The notes: generated by a model not told the origin, from the sequence alone. Shown: positions 25,609-34,434, counted from the stretch's first letter. The stretch is 39,317 nucleotides of DNA from Cephaloticoccus sp. (GCA_030833445.1 JAURHD010000022.1:1-39317); one strand, 5' to 3'. A program made the numbers and translations.

Positions 25609-26412
25609 TTGGTTGCTCACAAACATCAGCCGGTGGTTCCCGATTCAGATTATCCTATCAAATTGCAGGTCTTTGAAGGACCGCTCGACCTCTTGCTCTT
25701 CCTGATTAGGAAAAACGAGCTCGATATCTACGATATTCCCATCGAATCCGTGACCCGGCAGTATATCGATGCGCTGCATGCGATGAAGGAGCTCGACCTC
25801 GAGGTCGCCGGTGAGTTTTTCGTCATGGCGGCCACGCTGATGGAAATCAAAAGTCGCATGCTGCTACCCAAGGGTCTGCACGCGGTCGACCCCAACGCTG
25901 ATGAGGATGACATGGACCCTCGCTGGGAGTTGGTTCACCAGCTGCTCCAATACAAGAAATTCAAGGATGCCTCGACGGAGTTGGGCGAATTGATCACCCG
26001 ACGGCAGGATCTGATGGAACGATACGTTTCCGCCCTGAATGCCGACGCCAGCGAACGCTCCCTCAAGCCCGTGGATCGCATTGAACTGTGGCATGCCTTT
26101 AACAGTGTCTTGCGCCGGCTTGCAGAAAAATTGGTCGTGGGGGAAATCCAAGACGAGCAGATCACTGTGGCCGATCAGATGGAATACCTGCTGCAACGCA
26201 TCGAGACGGAGAAATCGTTCTGTTTCGCCGATCTCTTTCCCGGCAAGGTGACTTTGCGTTATCTCGTGGCGACATTTCTGGCGGTCCTTGAGCTTACGCG
26301 CCTTAAACGACTCCGGCTGACGCAAAACGAGGCATTCACCGATATTTTTTGCCATGCCGCGGATGAAATCCCGCTTGAAACCTCGGATAACCCAAGCACG
26401 GTAACCGCGTGA
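25609..26412 (+). CDS. scpA: Segregation and condensation protein A
   Basis: This is a 267-residue kleisin partner of SMC and ScpB in chromosome condensation. The N-terminal VFEGPLDLLLFLIRKNELDIYDIPIESVTRQY is the family hallmark and binds SMC. A mid-protein acidic linker precedes the C-terminal winged helix that contacts the other SMC head. No ATG precedes the conserved start, so initiation is probably at TTG 25609, with GGGG five bases upstream, or at GTG 25633. It overlaps the next small gene by 4 bases. No scpB is seen in the window. Confidence 0.93.
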   Translation: MVAHKHQPVVPDSDYPIKLQVFEGPLDLLLFLIRKNELDIYDIPIESVTRQYIDALHAMKELDLEVAGEFFVMAATLMEIKSRMLLPKGLHAVDPNADEDDMDPRWELVHQLLQYKKFKDASTELGELITRRQDLMERYVSALNADASERSLKPVDRIELWHAFNSVLRRLAEKLVVGEIQDEQITVADQMEYLLQRIETEKSFCFADLFPGKVTLRYLVATFLAVLELTRLKRLRLTQNEAFTDIFCHAADEIPLETSDNPSTVTA

Positions 26413-26660
26413 GTAAAAAATCACCAAAGCCTACGCCCAAGGCCGGTCTGCTCGGCCTGGGACTCGACAACCAAGACGGGCACAAACGAATCACCACGGG
26501 CGATCAATTTGCGATCGTCGGTGGCTCCGAGGAAACACATGGTCGCATGACCGAAACCGTGATCAAAACTTTCGAAGAGCTCAAAGGTCGTGGCAAGCAC
26601 CTCAATCAAGTGGAGCCAAAGGAACTGGCCGACATCATCAAGGAATCCACCCCCCGTTAA
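26409..26660 (+). CDS. Small conserved-looking protein of unknown function, coupled to scpA
   Basis: This 83-residue soluble protein starts with GTG overlapping the scpA stop (GTGA at 26409-26412). A basic Lys/Pro-rich N-terminus is followed by GLLGLGLDNQDGHKRITTG, then FAIVGGSEETHGRMTETVIKTFEEL and an amphipathic helix, ending in ELADIIKEST. It has no cysteine and no membrane span. I recall similar short proteins in planctomycetes and verrucomicrobia but no function. Codon use and coupling to scpA make it a real gene. A role with the condensin operon is speculative. Confidence 0.75.
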   Translation: MSKKSPKPTPKAGLLGLGLDNQDGHKRITTGDQFAIVGGSEETHGRMTETVIKTFEELKGRGKHLNQVEPKELADIIKESTPR

Positions 26661-26731
26661 TTCCGGCATAGCAGGAAGGCCATTTGCGTTTTGGCCCATC
26701 AAGACTCTATTCTCAAACAACCAATAAAAAT

Positions 26732-27055
26732 ATGTCTGAAAAAATCACTCATCTGACCACCGATTCATTCAAGAGCGCCGTAGCCGGTGACACCCCAGTC
26801 CTCGTGGATTTCTGGGCGCCATGGTGCGGCCCCTGCAAAGCGATTGCCCCCATCCTGGATGAACTTGCAGGTGAACTCGATGGGCAGATCCAGATCTGCA
26901 AGGTAAACGTTGACGAGAATGATACCGTCGCAGCCGAGTATGGCATTCGCGCGATCCCGACGATGTTAATTTTCAAGGCCGGTCAAGTGGTTGATACCAT
27001 TGTGGGCATGATGCCCAAGGATGCGCTCAAAACCAAACTGACCGCTCACGTCTAA
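26732..27055 (+). CDS. trxA: Thioredoxin
   Basis: This is a 107-residue thiol-disulfide oxidoreductase of the cytosol. The active site WCGPC lies at 31-35, after VLVDFWAP, and the cis-Pro segment IRAIPTMLIFKAG is present. Length and motifs match TrxA. The ATG at 26732 follows an A-rich leader without a Shine-Dalgarno. Its stop overlaps the convergent menA stop by 4 bases. Confidence 0.96.
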   Translation: MSEKITHLTTDSFKSAVAGDTPVLVDFWAPWCGPCKAIAPILDELAGELDGQIQICKVNVDENDTVAAEYGIRAIPTMLIFKAGQVVDTIVGMMPKDALKTKLTAHV

Positions 27056-27948
27056 GACGGAGAAAGAATCAGACCTAGCGAAAGCAGCAGCGCATACAGC
27101 GCCAGCAGTTTTCCCGTATCGCCCAGCAGTCTAATCAACTCGCTGGGCGTTTTGCTATGCTGAAGACGACCCCGTTGCCTCCAGGCCATGGGCGCTAATA
27201 ACAATGGCAGGAGTTCCCATGCACTGCCGCCAAGAAGGTTTCGAGTAATAAGCACACCAAAGGCAATTAGCAGAGTGACGGTAAATTGCACCCGGGCGTA
27301 GGCCTGCCCAAATCGCACCACCGTAGTGCGCTTTCCCGCTACCCGGTCCGTTTCGACATCACGGTAATTATTTACCAATAGAATATTGGCGGCGAGCAAT
27401 CCAATCGGCACCGCCAATGCCACGGCATCCGGGGTGATTGTGCCAGCCTGCACGTAGTAGGTGGCGCCAACTGCCACCAAACCAAAGAACAGAAATACGA
27501 ACAAATCACCCAGACCGTTATAACCCAAAGGATACGGACCGCCGGTGTAAGCAACCGCACATACGACACTGAGAATACCTATCAAAATCAGCCAGGGCCC
27601 GCCCCAATAGATCAGCGTCAGGCCCAATAAAAATGCCGTGATCAATACCAGCAGCATGGCGCGGTGCATAGCGGCGGGGGTCACCAAGCCAGTGGCGACT
27701 GCCCGCGTGGGACCTACCCGGTTGGCGGTGTCCGCGCCTTTGATAAAGTCGTAGTAATCGTTGGCGAAGTTGGTGCCGATCTGGATTAATACTCCAAACA
27801 ACAAGCAGAGGGTCGCAGCGGCAAAATTGAAACAGCCATCATGCCAAGCCAGCGCACTGGCTACCACTACCGGGGCGATAGCCGCCGGTAGAGTTTTGGG
27901 TCTCATTGCCTGAACCCAGACACCTATTCGAGTCGCGGGTCGAACCAT
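27052..27948 (-). CDS. menA: 1,4-dihydroxy-2-naphthoate polyprenyltransferase
   Basis: This is a 298-residue UbiA-superfamily membrane enzyme with about eight or nine spans. It prenylates dihydroxynaphthoate in menaquinone synthesis. The first Asp-rich motif is NFANDYYDFIKGADT (60-74), and the second, NNYRDVETDRVAGKRT, lies near residue 200. The N-terminal MRPKTLPAAIAPV is typical of MenA rather than UbiA. Menaquinone as the quinone is therefore inferred for the organism. It is 12 bases downstream of an unknown membrane protein on the same strand. Confidence 0.93.
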   Translation of the reverse strand: MVRPATRIGVWVQAMRPKTLPAAIAPVVVASALAWHDGCFNFAAATLCLLFGVLIQIGTNFANDYYDFIKGADTANRVGPTRAVATGLVTPAAMHRAMLLVLITAFLLGLTLIYWGGPWLILIGILSVVCAVAYTGGPYPLGYNGLGDLFVFLFFGLVAVGATYYVQAGTITPDAVALAVPIGLLAANILLVNNYRDVETDRVAGKRTTVVRFGQAYARVQFTVTLLIAFGVLITRNLLGGSAWELLPLLLAPMAWRQRGRLQHSKTPSELIRLLGDTGKLLALYALLLSLGLILSPS

Positions 27949-27960
27949 CGCAATTGGGTG

Positions 27961-28635
27961 CTATTTGATCTTCTTGTTAAAGAGAGCCAGTGAGCGCTTG
28001 GCCATCAGACTCACCATCACGGGGATGACAAACATGATGGAAGCCGCATAAACATAATAATTCCCGATCCCCTGAAACAGGATGCCGATTAACCCTAACA
28101 TCAGGGCGTAAACCGTGAGGAAACCCACCGGAGGCACCGGCAAAGCCGAGTTCAAAGTCCAGATCAGCAAAAACGCGAAGAAACCCGCCCCAAAGCCACA
28201 TAGGGCAAACGCTAAACCAGCAAAATAAAACAGCGGCGCATAAAAGGTAACCCGACCCTCAATCCGCAGGAACTGACGGATTACCCCTACGGCAATAATG
28301 CCAATCTGTAGTTCGAAGAGGAAATTCCCCGTGGATTCCAACCCGTTTTCGTTCACCAACAGAAAACATGAATTGATTCCCCATTCCGGGTTGCCGACGA
28401 GAATCAGACCACCCACCAACGCTCGGAGAAAATCGATGTAATTTCTGGCCTTGGTAAATTCCTCGGAAAAGTTCACCCGATTATCCCCACTTTCGCGAAT
28501 GCGCACAAAGTCACGCTTGCGATTACGGCGAGCCAAGCCCAAGGCCCGGGCCGATTTACGTCCGAGCCGCAACCATTGTCGGGGCATCCAAAGCAGCACG
28601 ATGGCGAAAATCAGGTAGAGGTAATTAATACTCAC
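27961..28635 (-). CDS. Uncharacterised multi-pass membrane protein
   Basis: This protein of 224 residues (if it starts at GTG 28635) has about five or six hydrophobic segments. One is at the very N-terminus (INYLYLIFAIVLLWM), and long ones occur in the C-terminal half (YFAGLAFALCGFGAGFFAFLLI and LMLGLIGILFQGIG). A basic region with RKSARALGLARRNRKRDF lies on the presumed cytoplasmic side after the first span. I recognise no family. The start is uncertain: TTG at 28698 would add 21 residues, and there is no ATG at the N-terminus. It is probably cotranscribed with menA, 12 bases downstream. Confidence 0.65.
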   Translation of the reverse strand: MSINYLYLIFAIVLLWMPRQWLRLGRKSARALGLARRNRKRDFVRIRESGDNRVNFSEEFTKARNYIDFLRALVGGLILVGNPEWGINSCFLLVNENGLESTGNFLFELQIGIIAVGVIRQFLRIEGRVTFYAPLFYFAGLAFALCGFGAGFFAFLLIWTLNSALPVPPVGFLTVYALMLGLIGILFQGIGNYYVYAASIMFVIPVMVSLMAKRSLALFNKKIK

Positions 28636-28739
28636 AATACTGGTAAGATGGTTGAGAACGAATTCACGGTTGCCGAAATACAAGCAACGCAATTGCAACG
28701 GGATATTGCAGGCATCGCACTCGATCCGTCGATTCAGAA

Positions 28740-29015
28740 TTATCGAATTTCAAAACCCTGAAAGGTAATTTCCGATGCGGAGGTGCTACGTTCGATGCGG
28801 CGAATATAGCCATGCATTCGGTCTTCGATCGACTCTACGAAGCGCCTAAGCTCCATCGGGTTACCCTGCACCTCGAGCAATACACTCCCATCCGGCTGAT
28901 TTTTGACAAAACCAGTCACTTCGAACTCCTTGGCCAATTGCAAAGTGGCATAGCGGAAGCCCACGCCTTGCACTCGACCATAAAATTGGAGCGTTTCCCG
29001 CCGGGTATCAGCCAT
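28740..29015 (-). CDS. acyP: Acylphosphatase
   Basis: This is a 91-residue single-domain enzyme hydrolysing acyl phosphates. GRVQGVGFR (13-21) holds the phosphate-binding loop and catalytic Arg21, and the catalytic Asn lies in FVKNQPDGSVLLEVQG (N39). Size and fold pattern are typical. It lies upstream of the unknown membrane protein/menA pair on the same strand and diverges from the 29143 gene. Its ATG lacks a clear Shine-Dalgarno. Confidence 0.94.
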   Translation of the reverse strand: MADTRRETLQFYGRVQGVGFRYATLQLAKEFEVTGFVKNQPDGSVLLEVQGNPMELRRFVESIEDRMHGYIRRIERSTSASEITFQGFEIR

Positions 29016-29142
29016 CTCGGAGGCAGCAAACCCATACCAAACAGCAACTTCAACTCACAAAAACAGCTGCCGCAGCTGCTCACAAAAGGTGGATTTTTAT
29101 TTGCACTTTCCCCCGGAGCACACTCAGTCTGCTTTCATACCA

Positions 29143-29841
29143 ATGAGTAATTTCGATTCTGACGGGTCCTTCGAAAACGAGTGGAACGAACGGGGCGAAC
29201 TAGCCTGGAATGAGTTTGATTGGGAAAGATACCTCCGGGATCAGGAGGAGACCACCAATCGCTACTTGGCCTTCTACGAAAACAATCTTGAACACCCCCA
29301 GCGCATCGACGAGGTAGCTCGCAACATGGGCTGGGACGATGGCCAGTGGGATATCTTGGAAAATAGCGCAGACAATCAGGGCACAAGCGAACTGCCGGAG
29401 GCCATAACAGAGGATTTTGCCCCTGACTCTGATGTCTATACCCTCCACAAGAACCCGATATTTATCTCCACCAAAGCGATCTACCTGCGGGCACGTCGTA
29501 AATGGGAATTGATTGCCGCGGATGCCAAAAACATGCCGCAAAGCATTGCCGTCAACTATCTCACTACCCTGCATCATGGCGAAGATCAGTCAGTTCAAGC
29601 GATCCACGCCCTCGAATTTGGCGATTACGCCATGGCCATAAGTCTGTTCAAACGGGCGCTCAGCGCTCTCAATCGCACGTTGGCTCTCATCAATGACAGC
29701 CGGGCCAATCAATGGACGGCCGTAGCTGCTTACCGCAAGGATGTGCTGATGAGTTTGTTTGATCTCCGTGAAATCTGGCTGCGGGTGATAGGTGAATGTC
29801 GCAGTGAATTGCAGCGCCCCGTTGAGGACGACGAAGACTAA
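29143..29841 (+). CDS. Uncharacterised acidic, helix-rich protein
   Basis: This is a 232-residue soluble protein that I do not recognise. The first half is strongly acidic and Trp-rich (WNEFDWERYLRDQEE, NMGWDDGQWDILE). The second half looks like a helical bundle, with NPIFISTKAIYLRARRKWELIAADA, DYAMAISLFKRALSALNRTLALI and a Glu/Asp tail. One TPR-like pair is possible. The ATG at 29143 is preferred over an upstream TTG. It sits alone between acyP and tRNA-Ser, and its function is unknown. Confidence 0.7.
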   Translation: MSNFDSDGSFENEWNERGELAWNEFDWERYLRDQEETTNRYLAFYENNLEHPQRIDEVARNMGWDDGQWDILENSADNQGTSELPEAITEDFAPDSDVYTLHKNPIFISTKAIYLRARRKWELIAADAKNMPQSIAVNYLTTLHHGEDQSVQAIHALEFGDYAMAISLFKRALSALNRTLALINDSRANQWTAVAAYRKDVLMSLFDLREIWLRVIGECRSELQRPVEDDED

Positions 29842-29907
29842 TCACATACCCGTCGAAAACGGCCTTGCACTTTAAACCCGGTCGGTTTGCTTCTGAACCT
29901 TCCAAAC

Positions 29908-29999
29908 GGAGAGATGGCTGAGTGGTCGATAGCGGCGCTTTGCTAAAGCGTTGTAGGTGTAAAAGCCTACCGGGGGTTCGAATCCCCCTCTCTCCGCCA
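29908..29999 (+). tRNA. tRNA-Ser (anticodon GCT)
   Basis: The cloverleaf folds cleanly. Acceptor GGAGAGA pairs with TCTCTCC (29989-29995), with discriminator G and an encoded CCA. The D arm is GCTGAGTGGTCGATAGC. The anticodon stem-loop GCGCTTTGCTAAAGCGT gives anticodon GCT. The long variable arm (GTAGG/CCTAC) is typical of serine tRNAs, and the T arm is GGGGGTTCGAATCCCCC. It reads AGC and AGU codons. Confidence 0.97.
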
Positions 30000-30003
30000 C
30001 TTT

Positions 30004-30038
30004 AATCCCGGTTTCCAGTAATGGAGACCGGGATTTTT
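30004..30038 (+). terminator. Rho-independent terminator after tRNA-Ser
   Basis: ATCCCGGTTTCC pairs with GGAGACCGGGAT around a short AGTAAT loop, and the stem is followed by a T-run. It lies a few bases past the tRNA 3' end. Confidence 0.85.
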
Positions 30039-30081
30039 GGCGTAAACTGCCAGACCAAATTTATCCTGATCCAGTAGACGC

Positions 30082-30113
30082 AAAAAAAGCCCGTGCCACT
30101 AGGGCACGGGCTT
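30082..30113 (-). terminator. Rho-independent terminator after ahcY
   Basis: On the minus strand AAGCCCGTGCC pairs with GGCACGGGCTT, an 11-base-pair perfect stem with a 5-base loop, followed by seven T residues. It lies 22 bases past the ahcY stop and ends the metK-ahcY operon. Confidence 0.9.
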
Positions 30114-30134
30114 GAAATGATTTATCAGGATTCC

Positions 30135-31568
30135 TCAGTAGCGATAATGCTCCGGCTTGTATGGACCCTCGACCGGCACACCCAAATACTTGGCCTGTTC
30201 GGGGCTCAATTTGGTAAGCACCACGCCGATGCGCTCCAAGTGGAGACGGGCGACTTCTTCATCAAGGTGCTTCGGCAGACGGTATACGCCCGGCTCGTAG
30301 GTCTCGCGATTGTTCCAGAGATCAATCTGGGCCAGTGTCTGGTTAGTGAAGCTGTTCGACATCACAAATGAGGGATGGCCGGTCGCACAGCCAAGATTGA
30401 CCAAGCGACCCTCGGCCAGAAGGTAAATGTTATGTCCGTCCGGGAAGGTGAACATGTCATACTGTGGCTTGATGGTGGTGCGCTTCACCCCAGGTGATTT
30501 GTAGAGGCTATCGACCTGAATTTCGTTATCGAAGTGGCCGATGTTACAAATGATCGCCTGATCCTTCATCTGCTCCATGTGCTTCAGGGTGATGATATCC
30601 TTATTCCCCGTCGTGGTGACATAGATATCGGCGGTGCCCAAACTGGATTCGATCGTGTTGACCTCAAATCCTTCCATGGCGGCCTGCAGGGCGTTAATCG
30701 GATCGATTTCCGTCACAATAACGCGTGCGCCAAATCCCTTCAGGGAGTGAGCCGAACCTTTGCCCACATCACCATAACCGCAGACGACGGCCACTTTGCC
30801 GGCAATCATCACGTCGGTCGCACGTTTTAGACCGTCAGCGAGTGATTCGCGGCAACCATAGAGGTTATCGAATTTCGACTTGGTTACTGAATCATTCACA
30901 TTGATGGACGGGACCAGCAATTTGCCCTGCTCATGCAACTGGTAAAGCCGGTGAACCCCAGTGGTCGTCTCTTCCGAAACTCCGCGCCATTCCTTGGCCA
31001 TGCGGGTGAAGATCGTCGCATCTTCAGCATGCACGCGCTTGAGCAGATCCTTGATGACTTGCTCTTCATCGGATTCCGAGGGGCTGTTCACCCAATCCGA
31101 GCCGGATTCCAGTTCGACGCCCTTGTGCAATAACAAGGTAACATCACCACCGTCATCGACGACGAGTTGCGGACCGAGTCCATCAGGACCAACCAAGGCC
31201 TTCCAGGTGCAATCCCAATATTCCTGCAGGGTCTCCCCCTTCCAGGCAAAGACCGGCACCCCGGTGGCCGCAATGGCAGCCGCCGCGTGGTCTTGGGTTG
31301 AAAAGATATTACACGAGGCCCAACGGACCGTAGCCCCCAGTTCGACCAAAGTTTCAATCAAGACTGCCGTCTGGACAGTCATGTGCAAGGAACCGGTAAT
31401 ACGAACACCCTTGAGCGGCTTTTCGGTGCCATACTTTTTCCGCAACGAAACCAAACCGGGCATTTCATGCTCGGCGACGGTGAGTTCGAGGCGGCCCCAC
31501 TCCGCGAGTGAGATATCCTTAACGTGATAATCCTGCGTGGCAGGTGCGGGTTTTATGACTGATGACAT
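30135..31568 (-). CDS. ahcY: S-adenosylhomocysteine hydrolase (adenosylhomocysteinase)
   Basis: This 477-residue NAD-dependent enzyme splits S-adenosylhomocysteine into adenosine and homocysteine, relieving product inhibition of methyltransferases. [16 protein letters not shown] (59-74), the NAD loop GYGDVGKG (264-271) and the C-terminal KPEHYRY are present. The length, with an inserted segment around 145-190, matches the long bacterial form. The ATG at 31568 fits the family start; a longer upstream reading would enter the metK spacer. It lies 32 bases after metK, so the two form a SAM-cycle operon that ends at the terminator at 30082. Confidence 0.97.
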   Translation of the reverse strand: MSSVIKPAPATQDYHVKDISLAEWGRLELTVAEHEMPGLVSLRKKYGTEKPLKGVRITGSLHMTVQTAVLIETLVELGATVRWASCNIFSTQDHAAAAIAATGVPVFAWKGETLQEYWDCTWKALVGPDGLGPQLVVDDGGDVTLLLHKGVELESGSDWVNSPSESDEEQVIKDLLKRVHAEDATIFTRMAKEWRGVSEETTTGVHRLYQLHEQGKLLVPSINVNDSVTKSKFDNLYGCRESLADGLKRATDVMIAGKVAVVCGYGDVGKGSAHSLKGFGARVIVTEIDPINALQAAMEGFEVNTIESSLGTADIYVTTTGNKDIITLKHMEQMKDQAIICNIGHFDNEIQVDSLYKSPGVKRTTIKPQYDMFTFPDGHNIYLLAEGRLVNLGCATGHPSFVMSNSFTNQTLAQIDLWNNRETYEPGVYRLPKHLDEEVARLHLERIGVVLTKLSPEQAKYLGVPVEGPYKPEHYRY

Positions 31569-31600
31569 ATACTTTATTGTTAAATTGGTGATCTGGTAGG

Positions 31601-32818
31601 TTAGGCGAGTTTCGCCACGGCGGCTTTGAGAGCCGCTGCCTTGTTCGTCTGCTCCCACGGCAGGCCGGTCTTGCCGAAATGACCATAGTTGGTCGTGCGC
31701 CGATAAATCGGCCGCAACAAATTGAGCTGAGCCACGATATCGGCCGGCTTGAAACTGAAAATCTCTCTCACGGCTTTGGTGATCACTTCGTCATCAACCT
31801 TGCCGGTGCCAAACGTTTCCACCCGTACCGAGACCGGTTGGGGATGCCCAATGGCATACGCAAATTGAATTTCCGTATGCGTAGCCAAACCTGCCGCGAC
31901 GATATTCTTTGCCACCCAGCGGCCCATGTATGCCGCAGAACGGTCAACCTTGGATGGATCTTTGCCGGAAAATGCGCCGCCGCCATGACGACCCCAGCCA
32001 CCGTAGGTATCCACAATGATTTTACGTCCGGTAAGTCCAGAGTCTCCCTGGGGTCCCCCTATCACAAATTTACCCGTAGGATTGATCAGATATTCGGTTT
32101 TGCGGTTCAGCATCTTGGCCGGCAGCACCTTTTTGATCACGTTCTCGATCAAATATTTTTCAATTGTGCGGTGCGAAACATTGGCGGTGTGCTGGGTGGA
32201 AATAACCACATTAACGATCTCGACGGGCTTGTCGTTTTCATAACGAACCGAAACCTGCGACTTCGCGTCTGGACGCAGCCACTTGACTTTGCCGGATTTC
32301 CGAATGCGGGTCAGCTCACGTCCCAACAAATGGGCATACATGATCGGCGTGGGCATCAGCTCTTTCGTCTCATTACAGGCGTAGCCGAACATGATCCCTT
32401 GGTCACCGGCCCCCTGCTCTGCGGTTTTCTTACCCGAAGCTTTTTTTGCATCGACCCCTTGGGCAATGTCACTCGACTGCGCCGTGAGGTAATTATTGAT
32501 GAACACAGTATCAGCCTGAAAAACGTCGTCGTCATTCACGTAGCCGATTTCACGGATCGCATCCCGAATTACCTTATCAACATTGAACGCATCATCCAAT
32601 GGACGCGTCCTGCCAGTGCGCTTGTCCTGTAGTTTGGGCAGGGTTATTTCGCCGCCAATCACCACGATATTGGACTTAACAAAAGTCTCACAGGCCACCC
32701 GGGCCTTGGGATCAAATTTGAGACAAGCATCAAGGATGCTGTCCGAGATATAATCGGCGACTTTGTCCGGGTGACCTTCACCAACCGACTCGGAGGAGAA
32801 TACGAAGGAATTTGCCAT
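31601..32818 (-). CDS. metK: S-adenosylmethionine synthetase
   Basis: This is a 405-residue enzyme making SAM from methionine and ATP. The N-terminal [19 protein letters not shown] (ATP site), [12 protein letters not shown] and [18 protein letters not shown] (phosphate loop) are intact. The ATG at 32818 follows family practice; a GTG four codons upstream is less likely. It precedes ahcY by 32 bases. The 325-base region upstream is the largest non-coding stretch in the window and may contain a leader that controls the operon. Confidence 0.97.
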   Translation of the reverse strand: MANSFVFSSESVGEGHPDKVADYISDSILDACLKFDPKARVACETFVKSNIVVIGGEITLPKLQDKRTGRTRPLDDAFNVDKVIRDAIREIGYVNDDDVFQADTVFINNYLTAQSSDIAQGVDAKKASGKKTAEQGAGDQGIMFGYACNETKELMPTPIMYAHLLGRELTRIRKSGKVKWLRPDAKSQVSVRYENDKPVEIVNVVISTQHTANVSHRTIEKYLIENVIKKVLPAKMLNRKTEYLINPTGKFVIGGPQGDSGLTGRKIIVDTYGGWGRHGGGAFSGKDPSKVDRSAAYMGRWVAKNIVAAGLATHTEIQFAYAIGHPQPVSVRVETFGTGKVDDEVITKAVREIFSFKPADIVAQLNLLRPIYRRTTNYGHFGKTGLPWEQTNKAAALKAAVAKLA

Positions 32819-33143
32819 AAGTAGAGCCACTACAGCAGTGGGAGAATACGACTAGGGCAAGAGCAATATCATCATATTTGTATTTGGTGATATGTATGGC
32901 ATCAGCGAATTCTTGCGACCTTGAGTTTTCAAATTTTGATCTCAGACAATTCCCCGAACAATTTTGTCCCCCCGTTGACACCCAAATTGAGCTTAAATCA
33001 AATTTAATACGTCAGTTCTTACCTAGTTAGTTTGGATTATTTTACTTATGAATCCATTCGGGTGCTTTCGATAATTGACGGAACGCGTCGTGAGAATTGA
33101 ATTCATGGCATAACTACCTCTCTGACCTCGGAGACACCATCGC
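32819..33143. other. AT-rich divergent intergenic region upstream of metK and the Hpt gene
   Basis: This 325-base stretch has no gene. It is clearly more AT-rich than its surroundings. A minus-strand hairpin-like segment lies at about 32945-32970 (GACAA...TTGTC around a G-rich loop). TTGACA at about 32974 and TTGACG at 33075-33080 could be -35 elements facing the Hpt gene, but no convincing -10 follows either. I looked for the SAM-I core and the SAH riboswitch consensus on the metK strand and recognised neither. Confidence 0.6.
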
Positions 33144-33506
33144 ATGTCAAATTTTCCCATTATTGATCAGGAATCCATTGAAAATCTCCGTTCCCTTAAC
33201 CCGGATGATGGTGACGAATTCCTTAAATAAATCATCGGGATATTCTTAGAAGACACCCCGCAACGTATTGCGGAATTGAACACCAGTCTGGCGAGTCAGG
33301 ATACGGTGCGATTCATCCGAGCCGCGCACAGCATCAAGGGGAGCTCCGCAAACTTGGGTGCACTTGCCTTGCGCGCTGCAGCCGAAAAAGTCGAACATCA
33401 CTCCAATAGCGTGGGCTTAACCGATGTCACTTCCATGATCGCGGAAATCGAGTCCCAATTTGATCTGGCCAAGGACGAATTGAACCGACTAAGCAGCAGC
33501 GCCTGA
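33144..33506 (+). pseudogene. Hpt phosphotransfer-domain gene interrupted by an in-frame TAA
   Basis: One frame encodes a 120-residue histidine phosphotransfer domain. It begins MSNFPIIDQESIENLRSL, continues with GDEFLK, and after a TAA at codon 29 (33228-33230) continues IIGIFLEDTPQRIAEL. The phosphorylatable site AAHSIKGSSANLGA (H62) and the helix that follows are intact. Hpt domains normally read EFLKELIxxFLED there, so a single GAA-to-TAA change explains the break. After the stop the only usable in-frame start is TTG 33276, which would lose the first helices. It is probably a recent pseudogene, although readthrough or a base error is possible. No histidine kinase is nearby. Confidence 0.75.
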
Positions 33507-33514
33507 GTTGAGCC

Positions 33515-33533
33515 TCACCCGTTTCTTGGGTGA
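33515..33533. terminator. Weak hairpin between convergent genes
   Basis: TCACCC and GGGTGA form a 6-base-pair stem with a 7-base loop between the Hpt pseudogene stop and the convergent glycosylase stop. There is no T-tract on either side, so termination is doubtful. Confidence 0.25.
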
Positions 33534-33534
33534 C

Positions 33535-34434
33535 CTAGACGGACAAAAAGTAACCCTGTTGCTTTTCGGTAATCGGCAGATCGCACCGTTCCATGACCTG
33601 CAGCAGGTCTTCCCAGATCATACGCTTCGAACGATTGGACTGATTACGTAGAATGTAACTCGGATGGTAGCTTACCATCATGGGGTATTTAGCGAATTCA
33701 TGCCATCTACCCCGCACATCCCCCAGGGCTTTGAATGCATCCGCTCCCAACAACCCGTGAGCCGCAGTCGAGCCGAGTGCCACCACGACCTTGGGGGATA
33801 CAATTTCGATCTGGGCCTGCAAGTATGGCAGGCAATAATTCATTTCCTCTGCATTCGGGGGACGGTTGCCATATTGTTCACCATCGGCATCTACCGGCAT
33901 CTGTGGACGCCAATTCATGATATTCCCAATGTAGACTTCCGCCCTTGAGAGCCCCATGGCTGAAATCATTTTGGTCAGGAGTTGCCCCGCAGGACCGACA
34001 AAGGGTTCGCCGAGTTTTTCCTCCTCTGCACCCGGAGCCTCGCCGACAAACATGATGGCCGCATCAAGGTTACCCACGCCGAAAACCACCCGTTTACCCG
34101 GACGCACATTGGCAAGACACTGTTCGTCTTCTAGCACTACTTTTCTCAGGGCATCCATTCGATCGGACTTGCTTCCCTGAGGCAGGGAAAAAGGAGGCGT
34201 TTGGATTGAAGCAATTGGCGACTGAGTAACGGAAGTTGCCTGCACAGGTTGCGGTATCGCCTTAGGTGAAAATGCATCTGCAGAATCAGCTTGTTCAACC
34301 TTTGCTCCGGATGAGTAGTGCCCAACCACTGCCTGCAGCCTTTGCAGCGTGACCCCATCAACCGACACGGAGCGGACCCCTGACGCCTTCAGCCGCTTAA
34401 GCTCCTCAGTTAATGCATTCAGGCTGTGACGCAT
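33535..34434 (-). CDS. Uracil-DNA glycosylase, family-4-like, with incomplete Fe-S ligands
   Basis: This is a 299-residue DNA-repair enzyme that removes uracil. Motif GEAPGAEEEKLGEPFVGPAGQLL (131-153) and HPSYILR (257-263) are those of family-4 UDGs. The usual four Fe-S cysteines are not all there. C106 and C201 remain, but the first is Asp103 and the third is Trp175 (NWRP instead of KCRP). The first ~90 residues are an extra Gln/Ser/Pro-rich extension with an N-terminal helix. The gene overlaps the riboflavin synthase stop by 16 bases and is last in its operon. Confidence 0.87.
   Translation of the reverse strand: MRHSLNALTEELKRLKASGVRSVSVDGVTLQRLQAVVGHYSSGAKVEQADSADAFSPKAIPQPVQATSVTQSPIASIQTPPFSLPQGSKSDRMDALRKVVLEDEQCLANVRPGKRVVFGVGNLDAAIMFVGEAPGAEEEKLGEPFVGPAGQLLTKMISAMGLSRAEVYIGNIMNWRPQMPVDADGEQYGNRPPNAEEMNYCLPYLQAQIEIVSPKVVVALGSTAAHGLLGADAFKALGDVRGRWHEFAKYPMMVSYHPSYILRNQSNRSKRMIWEDLLQVMERCDLPITEKQQGYFLSV

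Noticed and set aside
29058-29077. Double CAGCTG motif (CAGCTGCCGCAGCTG) between acyP and the 29143 gene as an operator.
   Set aside because: It is a short repeat of a self-complementary hexamer with no second occurrence noticed at a related promoter.
32819-33143. SAM-I or SAH riboswitch before metK.
   Set aside because: I could not find the conserved SAM-I core or the SAH riboswitch consensus on the metK strand; only a weak G-rich hairpin is present.
33535-34434. The glycosylase could be a UDGX enzyme.
   Set aside because: The UDGX loop with KRRIH is absent between the GEAPG motif and the HPSYILR motif.
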